64,000 nucleotides of DNA from NCBI RefSeq assembly GCF_002813135.1, contig NZ_PHTY01000001.1, forward strand, positions 553,501-617,500. The letters run 5' to 3'. Numbering within the stretch: the stretch's first letter is position 1; each line of letters begins with the position of its first letter. The position numbers and the translations under genes were made by a program. The DNA is from Ulvibacter sp. MAR_2010_11 (GTDB taxonomy: Bacteria > Bacteroidota > Bacteroidia > Flavobacteriales > Flavobacteriaceae). The notes below the pieces were generated by a model that had not been told where the DNA came from, did no database searches, and saw only the letters and a program-made list of their open reading frames with translations. Positions 19,731-29,949 of the stretch are shown one piece after another.

Positions 19731-20259
19731 TGTGGTATGGTCTGAATAAAGATAGTGATTAATTTGAAATTAGTTCATTTTGAAAGAGGTTGAGCGTGGA
19801 TATTAATAAACGGTGAGAGGTGAGAGGTGAGATGTGAGATGTGAGATGTGAGATGTTAGATTTTAGATTTTAGATTTTAGATTTTAGATTTTAGATTTTA
19901 GATTTTAGATTTTAGATTTTAGCAAAATTAATTTCTATTCTCTATTCTCTCTTTACTTTTCTCTTTTCTCTTTTCCCTATTCCCTATTCCCTATTCCCTA
20001 ATTACTATTCCCTAATTACTAATCCCTAATCCCTAATCCCTATTCCCTATTCCCTAATCCCTAATCCCTATTTCCTATTCACTCTTCACTCTTCACTCTT
20101 CACCCTTCACCCTTCCCCGTTCACTCTTCACTAAAAGTTTGATTTTCCACAAATTAAGAATTCCTTGTATGTTTTTATCATAACAATAACGTTTTCGGGT
20201 AAAATCGAATATGAATTTTATCTATTTTTACGGTAACAAACCTATTTATCCCTTACGTT
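19731..20259. repeat. Heptamer-repeat island between divergent genes
   Basis: 529 bases between two divergent starts. From about 19815: GTGAGAT units, nine or more TTTAGAT units, AAATTAATTTCTATT, TCTCTTT units, then a long ATTCCCT/CTAATCC run and TTCACTC units to about 20130. The last 120 bases are non-repetitive and AT-rich and should hold the promoter of the GAF gene, though no clean TAnnTTTG is visible. Confidence 0.88.
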
Positions 20260-21186
20260 ATGAGTATCCTCAAGATACCCTCTTATATTGTTATTGCCAT
20301 AAATTTCCCTTCGAAGGAACAAGCAATTCTGGAGGAGGAATTGAAAACATCTAAGATTGCTCATTTTGAGTGTTCATTTAAACCAATTTGGTCAATGCCC
20401 GATACAGCTCCTCATCTGGTGTTTTGGTATCTTGATACGAAGTCCTCACAGAGTCTTTTAAAAGAAGCTATTGACAACAATCCACAAACGGCATTTATTA
20501 CTTTGAATACATCGTTTGGCACCACCGAGATTAATAATTTCTTTGCATGGGGAATTTTCGATATGGTTTCTGAAAATGCCTTGAAACCTATGCGTTTACA
20601 TACAATTCTTACCAGATGGCTTCATAGTCGAAATCAGACGGATTTGAATGGCATAAAAAAAGAAAAGCTCGAAACTCTGGAAATGGAGTTTTATAGAAAG
20701 CTACACGAAAAGATTACTTCAGCAATATCTATTGAGGAAAGTTTCCCCGAAATGCTGGATATGTTACTGAAGTTTACTGAAATGGATATTGCAGAAGGCT
20801 GGATTCCAACTCGCAATAATAATCAGCTTACCAAATTCACCACTAGTCATGTGGAGACAAAACATACGATTACATTTCTGCGTATTTGCAACTTTAAAAG
20901 TACAGCCTATGGGCAAGGACTTCCGGGAACCGCTTGGAAATCAGGGAAGATTGAAATTTGGGACTCTGTGAAACATTGTAAGAATTTTGTTCGAGTTTAC
21001 AATGCCAAACGAACCCGAATACAATTTGCTATGGCGGTTCCAATATTTTTCAAAGGGGCCATTGAAGGAGTAATTGTTCTTTTAAATAGCAGCACACCCA
21101 ATAATCTTGACTACCTGAATCAATTTTTAACAAAATTTTCCCGGCAATTTGGAAACGAATTCCATCGGTTAAAGATGGCGATCTAG
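20260..21186 (+). CDS. GAF domain protein
   Basis: 308 residues, soluble. Residues 1-125 look like a degenerate receiver-type fold lacking phosphorylation residues (HLVFWYLD, TAFITLN, GIFDMVSENALKP). After a helical linker, residues 150-300 form a GAF-like domain with GLPGTAWKSGKIEIWDSV and FAMAVPIFFKGAIEGVIVL, the usual end of GAF. There is no catalytic output domain. It sits opposite the PAS kinase and may work with it; this is inference. Confidence 0.75.
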   Translation: MSILKIPSYIVIAINFPSKEQAILEEELKTSKIAHFECSFKPIWSMPDTAPHLVFWYLDTKSSQSLLKEAIDNNPQTAFITLNTSFGTTEINNFFAWGIFDMVSENALKPMRLHTILTRWLHSRNQTDLNGIKKEKLETLEMEFYRKLHEKITSAISIEESFPEMLDMLLKFTEMDIAEGWIPTRNNNQLTKFTTSHVETKHTITFLRICNFKSTAYGQGLPGTAWKSGKIEIWDSVKHCKNFVRVYNAKRTRIQFAMAVPIFFKGAIEGVIVLLNSSTPNNLDYLNQFLTKFSRQFGNEFHRLKMAI

Positions 21187-21375
21187 GTGTGAGATGTGAG
21201 ATGTTAGATGTTAGATGTTAGATGTTAGATGTTAGATGTTAGATGTTAGATGTTAGATGTTAGATGTTAGATGTTAGATGTTAGATGTTAGCAAAATTAA
21301 TTTCTATTATCTCTTTTCTCTTTTCTCTTTTCTCTTTTCTCTTTTCCCTATTCCCTATTCCCTATTCCCTTATCC
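21187..21375. repeat. Heptamer-repeat island
   Basis: GTGAGAT then about 15 GTTAGAT units, GCAAAATTAATTTCTATT, TCTCTTT units and ATTCCCT units. The rightmost units run into the 3' end of the HAD gene and encode its last residues (GNRE) and stop codon. Confidence 0.92.
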
Positions 21376-22047
21376 CTATTCCCTATTCCCTACATTCCAG
21401 TCCTTCACCTTTGCAAAATCAATCTCGTTAAAATTTGAAATCACCCTATCGGCTTTGGAGTAATCCTGATTTTTGGAATTGAGACTGTTGTAGCCCACAC
21501 AAAATATACCGGCGGCTTTGGCTGCGGTAATTCCGTTAGTGGAATCTTCAATTACCATACAGTGGCGGGAATCATGACCGCTTGCAGCGGCAGCTTTTAT
21601 AAAAATCTCGGGATGGGGTTTGGAAGCTTGCAGGTCGGCACCGCTAAGCTTGGCCGTAAAATACCGATTTAAATCGAAGCGATTAAATATCCTGTCAATG
21701 TTGGGCATGGAAGCCGAAGAGGCTAAGACGAGTGTTAGTTTGTTGCGATGATAGTCTTTAATAAGTTCCAGAACGCCATCCAGCAGAGCGAGTTCTGTAT
21801 CATTTTCAAAAAGTGACTTAAAATGTGAGCGTTTTATGCCTACCAGAGTTTCCGGTGCGTGTTCGAGCGTGAATTGGTCACATAATTGCTTGCAGATATT
21901 TAAGGTAGATTGCCCGGTAAAGCTTTCATATAAAGCTTCCGAAACAGCAATGTCCACATCGGCAAACATGTTAAAATAGGCTTTTTTGTGCAGGGGTTCG
22001 GTGTCTACTATCACCCCGTCCATATCGAATAACACTGCTTTGAGCAT
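21376..22047 (-). CDS. HAD-superfamily phosphatase, beta-phosphoglucomutase-like
   Basis: 223 residues. Motif I FDMDGVIVDTEP has the nucleophile Asp and acid-base Asp; motif II is the Ser in LASSA; motif III Lys lies in ASKPHPEIF; motif IV is VIEDSTNGITAAKAAG. The alpha-helical cap after motif I places it in subfamily IA with beta-phosphoglucomutases and sugar-phosphate phosphatases. Substrate not deducible. The final codons come from the adjacent repeat tract. Confidence 0.92.
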   Translation of the reverse strand: MLKAVLFDMDGVIVDTEPLHKKAYFNMFADVDIAVSEALYESFTGQSTLNICKQLCDQFTLEHAPETLVGIKRSHFKSLFENDTELALLDGVLELIKDYHRNKLTLVLASSASMPNIDRIFNRFDLNRYFTAKLSGADLQASKPHPEIFIKAAAASGHDSRHCMVIEDSTNGITAAKAAGIFCVGYNSLNSKNQDYSKADRVISNFNEIDFAKVKDWNVGNRE

Positions 22048-22451
22048 GCTTTTTTTTGCGAAGATAAAGAAAGTGGTTTTATTCTATGTAAATGCGATGC
22101 TATTGTTGGGGAGGACGGTGAGTGGTGAGCTGTTAGATGTTAGATGTTAGATGTTAGATGTTAGATGTTAGATGTTAGATGTTAGATGTTAGATGTTAGC
22201 AGAATTAATTTCTATTGTCTATTCTCTCTTTACTTTTCTCTTTTCTCTTTTCTCTTTTCCCTATTCCCTAGTCTCTTTTCACGCTTCACGACTCACGACT
22301 CACGACTCACTAATTCCTATTCCCTTTTCCTTTTTCCTTTTCCCTTTTCCCTATATTCAAAAAAAACCACTCCAAAAACCCATTCTTCATACAGGGTTTC
22401 TAAAGTGGTTTCGCTCCGGCCGGAGCTAATGCTCCAACAGCGGTGCCCCAA
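22048..22451. repeat. Heptamer-repeat island with a small hairpin
   Basis: 404 bases without a gene: about nine GTTAGAT units (22130-22198), AATTAATTTCTATTGTC, TCTCTTT units, ACTCACG units and CCCTTTTC units. From 22358, AAAAAAAACCACTCC...GGTTTCTAAAGTGGTTT can form an imperfect stem just after the SYLF gene and may serve as its terminator on the minus strand. Confidence 0.8.
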
Positions 22452-23000
22452 TTATCTATTATTACTATTATGGGTAAAGGGATGATATTCAAATTTTTGT
22501 CCGCCCACAGAGGCTTCGGCCATCAATCCTGCCTTGGGTAAAGCATAGACTGCTACTCCGTCGCGGTATTCGGCATTTACGGCTTCTCCGCTCTTTAGAG
22601 CGACTGCAGAAGCCCCGGCAGCGAATTCAAATTCGTTGTTGGTAAAATGTTGAAAGGCCTCTTCCGTTTCAAAAAAGATTACCTCACTATAGGTTTTACC
22701 TCCTGCCTGGAGTCCGATATCCACCTGCTTTAAATTGGCCATACCTACCTGTTTTCCATTATGCGTAACCACTCCGTTTCCGGAGGCGGCTCCTACAATT
22801 AGCGCTCCCTTCCCAACATTGGGAAAGATCACATAGGCAACGGCATTGTCAAAATAAGTAGCAATGGTGTTGTTTTCGGCTATAAAAGCCGATTTGGCCT
22901 GTTCGGCGTCCCGTATAATTTCGCGGTCTTTGTCATTCTGTGCAAATAGTACTCCGTTGGCCAGCAACAGTAATACTAATGTCATTTTTAGTGTTTTCAT
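22452..23000 (-). CDS. SYLF (YSC84-type) lipid-binding domain protein, secreted
   Basis: 182 residues with a signal peptide (1-21, ending LFAQ). The body is a SYLF/Ysc84 domain: AVAYVIFPNVGKGALIVGAASGNGVV and the LKQVDIGLQAGGKTYSEVIFF segment are characteristic. Eukaryotic members bind phosphoinositides; bacterial secreted members are of uncertain role. Confidence 0.9.
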   Translation of the reverse strand: MKTLKMTLVLLLLANGVLFAQNDKDREIIRDAEQAKSAFIAENNTIATYFDNAVAYVIFPNVGKGALIVGAASGNGVVTHNGKQVGMANLKQVDIGLQAGGKTYSEVIFFETEEAFQHFTNNEFEFAAGASAVALKSGEAVNAEYRDGVAVYALPKAGLMAEASVGGQKFEYHPFTHNSNNR

Positions 23001-23679
23001 AGTTTGCTTTTTATTAGACTATAAAATTACTCCATCAAAGCGCTTAAAGGCGTTAAAGGGATGTTATTCTATGTGAAAGGTTTGCTAATGTTGGGGGTGA
23101 AAGTGAGCAGTGAGCAGTGAGATGTGAGATGTTAGATGTTAGATGTGAGATGTTAGATGTTAGATGTTAGATGTTAGATGTGAGATGTGAGATGTTAGAT
23201 GTTAGATGTTAGATGTTAGATGTTAGATGTTAGATGTTAGATGTTAGCAAAATTAATTTCTATTGTCTATTCTCTCTTTACTTTTCTCTTTTCCCTATTC
23301 GCTAACCTCTAATCTCTTTTGGCTTTTCCCTTTCCACTTTTCTTCACCAATTCTCTCATTCGCTACTTAACCAATTCGCTAATCCTTAGTCCCGAGTCAC
23401 TGTTCGCAATTTACAAACATCTTGAGATGAAGAAGTTAAAATCAACAATTTGAATATCAACGATCATTTATCAAACCTAATTTTGTAATTTGGTTTCAGA
23501 AAAAAAAGTGTATCTCGCTACCCAATCCGGTTGAATTTTACAGTGCGTCAGCACGGTGCACGGAGATATGAAACAAACTGACTGAAATAGCGAGCAAATT
23601 CATGTTGAATAGTTTTAGTGTAAAGCAAATTAATTAGAATTGTGACGTACGAATAAGAGTAAAAACTGACACTTTTATT
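23001..23679. repeat. Heptamer-repeat island and promoter region of the membrane protein
   Basis: 679 bases without a gene. 23095-23400 is a composite island (GTGAGCA, about 17 GTTAGAT/GTGAGAT units, GCAAAATTAATTTCTATTGTC, TCTCTTT, then CTAATCC-type units). 23400-23679 is unique AT-rich sequence upstream of the membrane protein gene; I see no confident promoter or RNA in it. Confidence 0.8.
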
Positions 23680-24408
23680 ATGGAAAAGTATAAAGATTTA
23701 TACATATGGATGCTCATCCCGTTGGCATTGATGCAACTGGGAATTTTCGAAGACTATTGGGGTGATTTTACAGACAACGCCTGGGCGGTTCACGTCCATT
23801 ATTGGACCGGCACCATATGGTATATCTATTTAATAATTCAACCCTATTTTGCAACACATGGAAAAATGGCTCTGCATCGCACCAACGGAATTATTGGAAT
23901 GTTCTTAGCAGGCGGAGTGTGTCTCACGGCATTCAGTATGATGCATAGGGACATAGTGACAACACAAAGGGCTCTGGCGATGCCGGACAACTTTGGTCCG
24001 TTTGAACCCTGGTTTTTTTTCGGTGTTGCTGCTGTGGAAATCCCGATGATTATAGCCTTTGGATATGCCGTAATACAAAGTATTCTCCACAGAAAAAAAT
24101 TGGAAGATCACGCATGGTGGCTCATTACTACTGTCTTTATAATAATGATGCCGGCTCTGGCTCGTGGGATACAAAATGTGTATGTAGATATGCATATAGC
24201 AGAATGGCCAAGTATCGATATTATGTTGCCCAATTATTTTACTCAGGTATTTATAATTGGTCTCACCTTACTTGCCGCATTGAAGTACAAAAAATTAAAG
24301 CACCCCGCAACTTATCTTGCGGTAGGAGTGAATGTATATACCTGTTTTTTGGAACCCCTTGGCAAATCGGAAGCCATACAGACGTTTTTAACAACCATGA
24401 TAAAATAA
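23680..24408 (+). CDS. Multi-pass membrane protein (DUF2306-like)
   Basis: 242 residues with about seven predicted membrane helices. Histidines in membrane-boundary motifs (HVHYWTG, ALHRTNGIIG, EDHAWW) resemble DUF2306 proteins, in which similar His residues suggest haem or metal binding. Family assignment is tentative; function unknown. It is isolated between repeat islands. Confidence 0.65.
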   Translation: MEKYKDLYIWMLIPLALMQLGIFEDYWGDFTDNAWAVHVHYWTGTIWYIYLIIQPYFATHGKMALHRTNGIIGMFLAGGVCLTAFSMMHRDIVTTQRALAMPDNFGPFEPWFFFGVAAVEIPMIIAFGYAVIQSILHRKKLEDHAWWLITTVFIIMMPALARGIQNVYVDMHIAEWPSIDIMLPNYFTQVFIIGLTLLAALKYKKLKHPATYLAVGVNVYTCFLEPLGKSEAIQTFLTTMIK

Positions 24409-25411
24409 TACCAATTAATATGAATCGAACAATTTAAGGCAACTGCAAAATAGCCGTGACCGTTATTAATCTGTAAAAAATTCATGAATCCATAAAAAAC
24501 TAGATAGTAACTTTCGCTTCTTTAAAAAACCTAGTGGTACAGTGGTCCTAGTAAAATTTTAAAAGCATCGAAAGCGACAGGCTATGACCGTATCGCGCCA
24601 AACCGCCCTCTTAAGAACAAAGCAATACCTTCCGTTGGTAATGAAACTCAACAATACTACTGAGAATAATCGGGGCAGATGTGTTTTTTGATTATATAAT
24701 CGGTGATGGGCTTTAAGCTTTAGGCGGTGGGATGTGAGATGCGAGCAGTAAGCAGTAAGCAGTAAGCAGTAAGCAGTAAGCAGTAAGCAGTAAGCAGTAA
24801 GCAGTAAGCAGTAAGCAAAAATAAAAATTCACTTCTCACTCTTCACTCCTCACTTTTCACTGCTCACCGTTCACGATTTACGATTTACGATTTACGATTT
24901 ACGATTTACGATTTACGATTTACGATTTACGATTTACGATTTACGAAGTAATATTTAAATTTTAATAACAAAGAGTCTCTTTTCTATTTTCTAACATCTA
25001 TTTTCTTCTCACTTCTCACCGCTCACTGCTCACTCTTCACTACTCACCAAATACCAACTTTTGAAACTACATTTAAGTTCATTTACTTTCAGAAAGAAAA
25101 AAAAGAATAATTATAAGTTATGGTCGATATACACATTTATTGTGTCGGCCAAATGTTAAATTTTAACGTTTAAGCGCCTATTCTTAAGCCGTTTAACGGA
25201 TTTATACTACATCTTGACTTTGATTAGGCGTTAATTAATGATATATTCGCCATATCTAATCCATTAATAATCAATCAATCAATAATACATTTAATACCCC
25301 CATCTTATGCTATTACAATTACTTAGTCCCAAGGGACTTACCACCTTGGTGAATGCAACTTTTTGCACAAGTCGAACCCGCTTCAGGGAAAAAAATTCCA
25401 AAAACAATTCT
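24409..25411. repeat. Gene-free kilobase with GCAGTAA and TTTACGA tandem arrays
   Basis: 24409-24700 is non-repetitive; a short open stretch there (about 24560-24670) encodes nothing I recognise. 24735-24815 holds about 11 copies of GCAGTAA, 24820-24870 TTCACTC/CTCACTT units, and 24876-24945 about 10 copies of TTTACGA; a smaller TCACTGC cluster is near 25018-25045. 25050-25411 is unique AT-rich DNA that should contain the promoter of the large surface protein; no perfect TAnnTTTG is seen. Confidence 0.85.
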
Positions 25412-28400
25412 ATGAAAAAAATTACTCTATTATTAACACTGCTATTTGTGTTTGTCCTGAGCTCTGCCATTGGACAAATTACGTATAGTGGTCCGTATTC
25501 CGGCAGTTCGGCCAGCCCAACACCGCTGGTACTTGGAGTTGGAACAAATACTATTTCAAGTACCGTAACGACATCGGGACCGTCCATTTCACAATGGTTT
25601 GATCTAACATTACCAGCTGCCATGGAGATTACCAATGTTACCCTTGGCGTAACCGATCCGGCTTCTGTATCGTCGGGTACCATGTGTTGGAATCCATTTT
25701 CAACCTGTAATCCTTCAGATTCTTGGACTCCTCCTGGTCAGCCAGCCACCCCAATAACCGCTTGGGATTTTCCGGGTACTCTGCCAATTGCCAGTTCACC
25801 CGGCGTTATAAGTGTTGATAATGGTACTGCTTTTAACACAACCTGGACTTTGGTCGTAACTGTTGCGGCATTGGCTTGTACAGACCCAACGATACCAGTA
25901 CTTTCAGCTACTCCATCAAGTGTTTGTCCAGGTGGTGCCGTAACGCTTAGTCTTACGGGTACTTTAAATGATGCAACCAATTGGCAATGGTATACCGGCT
26001 CTTGTGGAGGCACCTCTATAGGTTCTGGAACTTCTCTTGTAGTGAATCCGGTAACAACTACAACCTATTATGCCAGAGGGGAAGGTGGATGTGTTGTCCC
26101 CGGAGCTTGCGGAACGGTTGATGTAACTGTATTTACCCCTCCAACCGTAACTTTTACAGCACTTGCCGATCTTTGTATTGATGCAGGTGTACAAGCCGGT
26201 CTTGGTGGTGGATCACCCTCAGGTGGCGTATATAGTGGCGCCGGTGTTACCGATGATGGTAATGGAATGACCTATAGCTTCGACCCTGCTGCTGCAGGTG
26301 CTGGAGTGCACACCTTGACCTATACATTTACCGATGCAAATGGATGTAGCGCTAGCGATTCAGATGATGTTGAAGTATTTGCCCTACCAACCGTAACCTT
26401 TACAGCACTTGCCGATCTTTGTATTGACGCAGGTGTACAGGCCGGTCTTGGTGGTGGATCACCCTCAGGTGGCGTATATAGTGGCGCCGGTGTAACCGAT
26501 GATGGTAATGGAATGACCTATAGCTTTGACCCTGCTGCTGCAGGTGTTGGAGTGCACACCTTGACCTATACATTTACCGATGCAAATGGATGTACCGGTA
26601 GCGATTCAGATGATGTTGAAGTATTTGCCCTACCAACCGTAACTTTTACAGCACCGGCCGATCTTTGTATTGACGCAGGTGTACAGGCCGGTCTTGGTGG
26701 TGGATCACCCTCAGGTGGAGTATATAGTGGCGCCGGTGTTACCGATGATGGTAACGGAATGACTTATAGCTTTGACCCTGCTGCTGCAGGTGTTGGAGTG
26801 CACACCTTGACCTATACATTTACCGATGCAAATGGATGTACCGGTAGCGATTCAGATGATGTTGAAGTATTTGCCCTACCAACCGTAACTTTTACAGCAC
26901 CGGCCGATCTTTGTATTGATGCAGGTGTACAGGCCGGTCTTGGTGGTGGAACACCTTCAGGTGGCGTATATAGTGGTCCCGGTGTTACCGATGATGGTAA
27001 CGGAATGACTTATAGCTTTGACCCTGCTGCTGCAGGTGTTGGAGTGCACACCTTGACCTATACATTTACCGATGCAAATGGATGTACCGGTAGCGATTCA
27101 GATGATGTTGAAGTATTTGCCCTACCAACCGTAACTTTTACAGCACCGGCCGATCTTTGTATTGATGCAGGTGTACAGGCCGGTCTTGGTGGTGGAACAC
27201 CCTCAGGTGGAGTATATAGTGGTCCCGGTGTTACCGATGATGGTAACGGAATGACTTATAGCTTTGACCCTGCTGCTGCAGGCGTTGGAGTGCACACCTT
27301 GACATATACATTTACCGATGCAAATGGATGTACCGGTAGCGATTCAGATGATGTTGAAGTATTTGCCCTACCAACCGTAACTTTTACAGCACCGGCCGAT
27401 CTTTGTATTGATGCAGGTGTACAGGCCGGTCTTGGTGGTGGAACACCTTCAGGTGGAGTATATAGTGGTCCCGGTGTTACCGATGATGGTAACGGAATGA
27501 CCTATAGCTTTGACCCTGCTGCTGCAGGTGTTGGAGTGCACACCTTGACCTATACATTTACCGATGCAAATGGTTGTACCGCTAGCGATTCAGACGATGT
27601 TGAAGTATTTGCCCTACCAACCGTAACTTTTACAGCACCTCCAAGCCCTGTTTGTCCGGGAGATGTGTTGATTGCCCAAGGTGGCGGTTCCCCTACAGGT
27701 GGAGTATATAGCGGTCCCGGTGTTACCGATGACGGTAACGGAATGACCTATACATTTGATGCCGGAGCTTCTGGAAACGGAACACATATATTAACATATA
27801 CCTATACAGATGCTAATGGATGTACCAACAGTGATTCAGATTCAGTCACTGTGGAAGACACCGAAGATCCGGTAATTACATGTGCTGCCGATGGAACACG
27901 GGATACAGATTCGGGAGTTTGTACCTATACAGTACAAGGAACCGAATTTGATGCCACCTTTACAGACAACTGTACTTCGGGTGTAATATTTAACAATTAT
28001 AACTCAACAGATACCATGGCAGGTGTAGTGCTTCCTAAGGGAGTCACTACCGTTATATGGACTGTAAATGACGGAAACGGGCAAACAGCTACTTGTACTA
28101 CTGTTATAACTGTTGAAGACAACGAAGACCCTGTAATCTCTTGTGCTGCCGATGGAACACGAGATACAGATCCGGGAGTGTGTGAATACACTGTCGTAGG
28201 AACCGAGTTTGATGCAACCTTTACAGACAACTGTCCTGATGGAAGTATCATCAACGACTTTAACTCAACAGATACCATGGCAGGAGAAGTCCTAGCGCCC
28301 GGTGTATACAGCATAATATGGACGGTAGACGACGGAAATGGTCAAACGGCAAGCTGTACTACTGTCATTACTATTGAAGATAATGAAGTTCCGGTTATTG

Positions 28401-29881
28401 CGTGTCCGGCCGATGTGGCGGTGAATACCAATCCGGGACAATGCTATTCTATTGTTACCTTCCCGGATGCCATTGCATTTGATAACTGTGGTGTTGCTTC
28501 TGTGGTGCAAACAGCCGGCTTACCTAGTGGAAGTCAGTTTCCTGTAGGAGTTTCTACCATTGAGTATACTGCAACAGATATTCACGGAAACACTTCCGTG
28601 TGTAGCTTTACCATCACAGTAACCGATAACGAAGCGCCTATGGCGGTTTGTATGGATATCACTATTCAGTTAGATGAATTTGGAGATGCATCTATTGTTG
28701 CAGCCGATGTGGACGGTGGTTCAACCGATAATTGTGGTATTGCCACAATGACTATCGATGTAGATACCTTCGACTGTAGTGATGTAGGAGATAATCCTGT
28801 GGTACTTACCGTAACCGATGTCAACGGAAATGTATCCTCTTGTACTGCTATTGTAACAGTAGAAGACGTAACAGATCCGGTGGCTGTTTGTATGGATATT
28901 ACTGTGCAACTGGACCCAACAGGAACAGTTACTATCTTAGGTAGTGATATAGGCGGAGCATCTACCGATGCCTGTGGTATTGCTTCTTACGATTTAGATA
29001 TCGACACCTTTACCTGTGCCGATGTTGGAGACAATCCGGTTGTACTTACGGTAACCGATGTAAACGGAAACGTTAGTACCTGTACTGCCGTTGTAACGGT
29101 AGAGGATAACACCTCTCCCGATCTTGTTTGTATGGACATCACTCTCGAACTGGGAGCAGATGGAACTGCTACTATTGTTCCTGAAGATGTGATCGCAACC
29201 AACGACGATGCCTGTGGTGTTTTAACGATTGCTGTAGATATCTTCGAATTCGATTGTAGTGATATAGGGACTCCGGTTACCGTTCAGGTGTTTAGCCAGG
29301 ACGTAAACGGAAACCTAAGTACATGTACCGCAGTTGTAACGGTGGTAGACCTGTTAGCTCCTGTGCTTACTTGTCCGGCCGATCAGACTGTAGATCCGGG
29401 AGCAGGAAACTTGTTCTATGAAGTACCTGATTACTTCGCCCTTGGTGAAGCAACGGCTACCGACAACTGTACAGATCCTGTGGTGATTACCTCACAAGAT
29501 CCTGCAGCAGGAACATTACTACCTGATGGAACCTACACAGTAACTATCACTGCCGAAGATGAATATGGCAATGTAGCCACCTGTACGTTCGAGCTTACCG
29601 TAGATACGATACTAGGTATAGGAGATACAACAGCCGATATTTCGAGCATTGTATTGTATCCTAACCCGGCAACGGACTATGTGATGCTAAGCAATCCAAA
29701 TAATGTGGAACTGCAAAGTGTGGCCATCTACGACCTAACCGGAAGATTGATTAAAACAATCGACCTGGTAAATATGGACGCAGAGAAAACCATCGATGTT
29801 TCAGAATTGGCCAGTTCGACGTATATGTTCGTTATAAAAGGAACAGATAGTCAAATGACCAAACAACTTATTAAGGAATAA
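25412..29881 (+). CDS. Giant T9SS-exported repeat protein with HYR-like domains
   Basis: 1489 residues. Signal peptide at 1-21 (ending AIGQ); a beta-rich N-terminal region; an Ig-like segment; six tandem 82-residue repeats (about residues 242-733) plus a diverged seventh; then two AADGTRD-type repeats and several HYR-like modules with the pattern DxxxPVxxCPAD...DNC...GxxTVTxTAxDxxGN; finally a type A T9SS C-terminal sorting domain (LYPNPATDYVML...GRLIKTIDL ... KQLIKE). It should cross the outer membrane through the Gld/Spr machinery and be anchored or released at the surface, probably as an adhesin. The upstream ATG at 25307 is rejected because the signal peptide starts at 25412. Confidence 0.93.
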   Translation: MKKITLLLTLLFVFVLSSAIGQITYSGPYSGSSASPTPLVLGVGTNTISSTVTTSGPSISQWFDLTLPAAMEITNVTLGVTDPASVSSGTMCWNPFSTCNPSDSWTPPGQPATPITAWDFPGTLPIASSPGVISVDNGTAFNTTWTLVVTVAALACTDPTIPVLSATPSSVCPGGAVTLSLTGTLNDATNWQWYTGSCGGTSIGSGTSLVVNPVTTTTYYARGEGGCVVPGACGTVDVTVFTPPTVTFTALADLCIDAGVQAGLGGGSPSGGVYSGAGVTDDGNGMTYSFDPAAAGAGVHTLTYTFTDANGCSASDSDDVEVFALPTVTFTALADLCIDAGVQAGLGGGSPSGGVYSGAGVTDDGNGMTYSFDPAAAGVGVHTLTYTFTDANGCTGSDSDDVEVFALPTVTFTAPADLCIDAGVQAGLGGGSPSGGVYSGAGVTDDGNGMTYSFDPAAAGVGVHTLTYTFTDANGCTGSDSDDVEVFALPTVTFTAPADLCIDAGVQAGLGGGTPSGGVYSGPGVTDDGNGMTYSFDPAAAGVGVHTLTYTFTDANGCTGSDSDDVEVFALPTVTFTAPADLCIDAGVQAGLGGGTPSGGVYSGPGVTDDGNGMTYSFDPAAAGVGVHTLTYTFTDANGCTGSDSDDVEVFALPTVTFTAPADLCIDAGVQAGLGGGTPSGGVYSGPGVTDDGNGMTYSFDPAAAGVGVHTLTYTFTDANGCTASDSDDVEVFALPTVTFTAPPSPVCPGDVLIAQGGGSPTGGVYSGPGVTDDGNGMTYTFDAGASGNGTHILTYTYTDANGCTNSDSDSVTVEDTEDPVITCAADGTRDTDSGVCTYTVQGTEFDATFTDNCTSGVIFNNYNSTDTMAGVVLPKGVTTVIWTVNDGNGQTATCTTVITVEDNEDPVISCAADGTRDTDPGVCEYTVVGTEFDATFTDNCPDGSIINDFNSTDTMAGEVLAPGVYSIIWTVDDGNGQTASCTTVITIEDNEVPVIACPADVAVNTNPGQCYSIVTFPDAIAFDNCGVASVVQTAGLPSGSQFPVGVSTIEYTATDIHGNTSVCSFTITVTDNEAPMAVCMDITIQLDEFGDASIVAADVDGGSTDNCGIATMTIDVDTFDCSDVGDNPVVLTVTDVNGNVSSCTAIVTVEDVTDPVAVCMDITVQLDPTGTVTILGSDIGGASTDACGIASYDLDIDTFTCADVGDNPVVLTVTDVNGNVSTCTAVVTVEDNTSPDLVCMDITLELGADGTATIVPEDVIATNDDACGVLTIAVDIFEFDCSDIGTPVTVQVFSQDVNGNLSTCTAVVTVVDLLAPVLTCPADQTVDPGAGNLFYEVPDYFALGEATATDNCTDPVVITSQDPAAGTLLPDGTYTVTITAEDEYGNVATCTFELTVDTILGIGDTTADISSIVLYPNPATDYVMLSNPNNVELQSVAIYDLTGRLIKTIDLVNMDAEKTIDVSELASSTYMFVIKGTDSQMTKQLIKE
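26135..27610 (+). repeat. Six tandem 246-bp repeats inside the surface-protein gene
   Basis: The unit boundary (GCCCTACCAACC) recurs at 26381, 26627, 26873, 27119, 27365 and 27611, exactly 246 bases apart. Units 2-6 are almost identical at the DNA level including third codon positions, while unit 1 is slightly and unit 7 (27611 onwards) strongly diverged, the signature of recent expansion by slippage or unequal recombination. Confidence 0.97.
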
Positions 29882-29900
29882 ATAAGTTAGTTATATAATC

Positions 29901-29933
29901 AAAAAAGACCGCTCAATGAGCGGTCTTTTTTTT
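29901..29933 (+). terminator. Intrinsic terminator of the giant surface protein
   Basis: Perfect 8-bp stem GACCGCTC/GAGCGGTC (29907-29914 and 29918-29925) with a 3-base loop followed by eight T residues, 26 bases after the stop codon. Confidence 0.95.
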
Positions 29934-29949
29934 GTTATCTACTTCTCGT

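Noticed and set aside
21190-21300. Regularly spaced repeats that could suggest a CRISPR array
   Set aside because: The units are 7 bases and head-to-tail without spacers, and no cas genes are in the window.
24560-24670. Short peptide stretch resembling part of a reverse transcriptase or transposase
   Set aside because: The similarity is limited to a few residues, the frame is short and closed on both sides, and no terminal repeats are visible.
25307-25411. N-terminal extension of the giant surface protein from ATG 25307
   Set aside because: The 35 extra residues would bury the signal peptide that begins at 25412.
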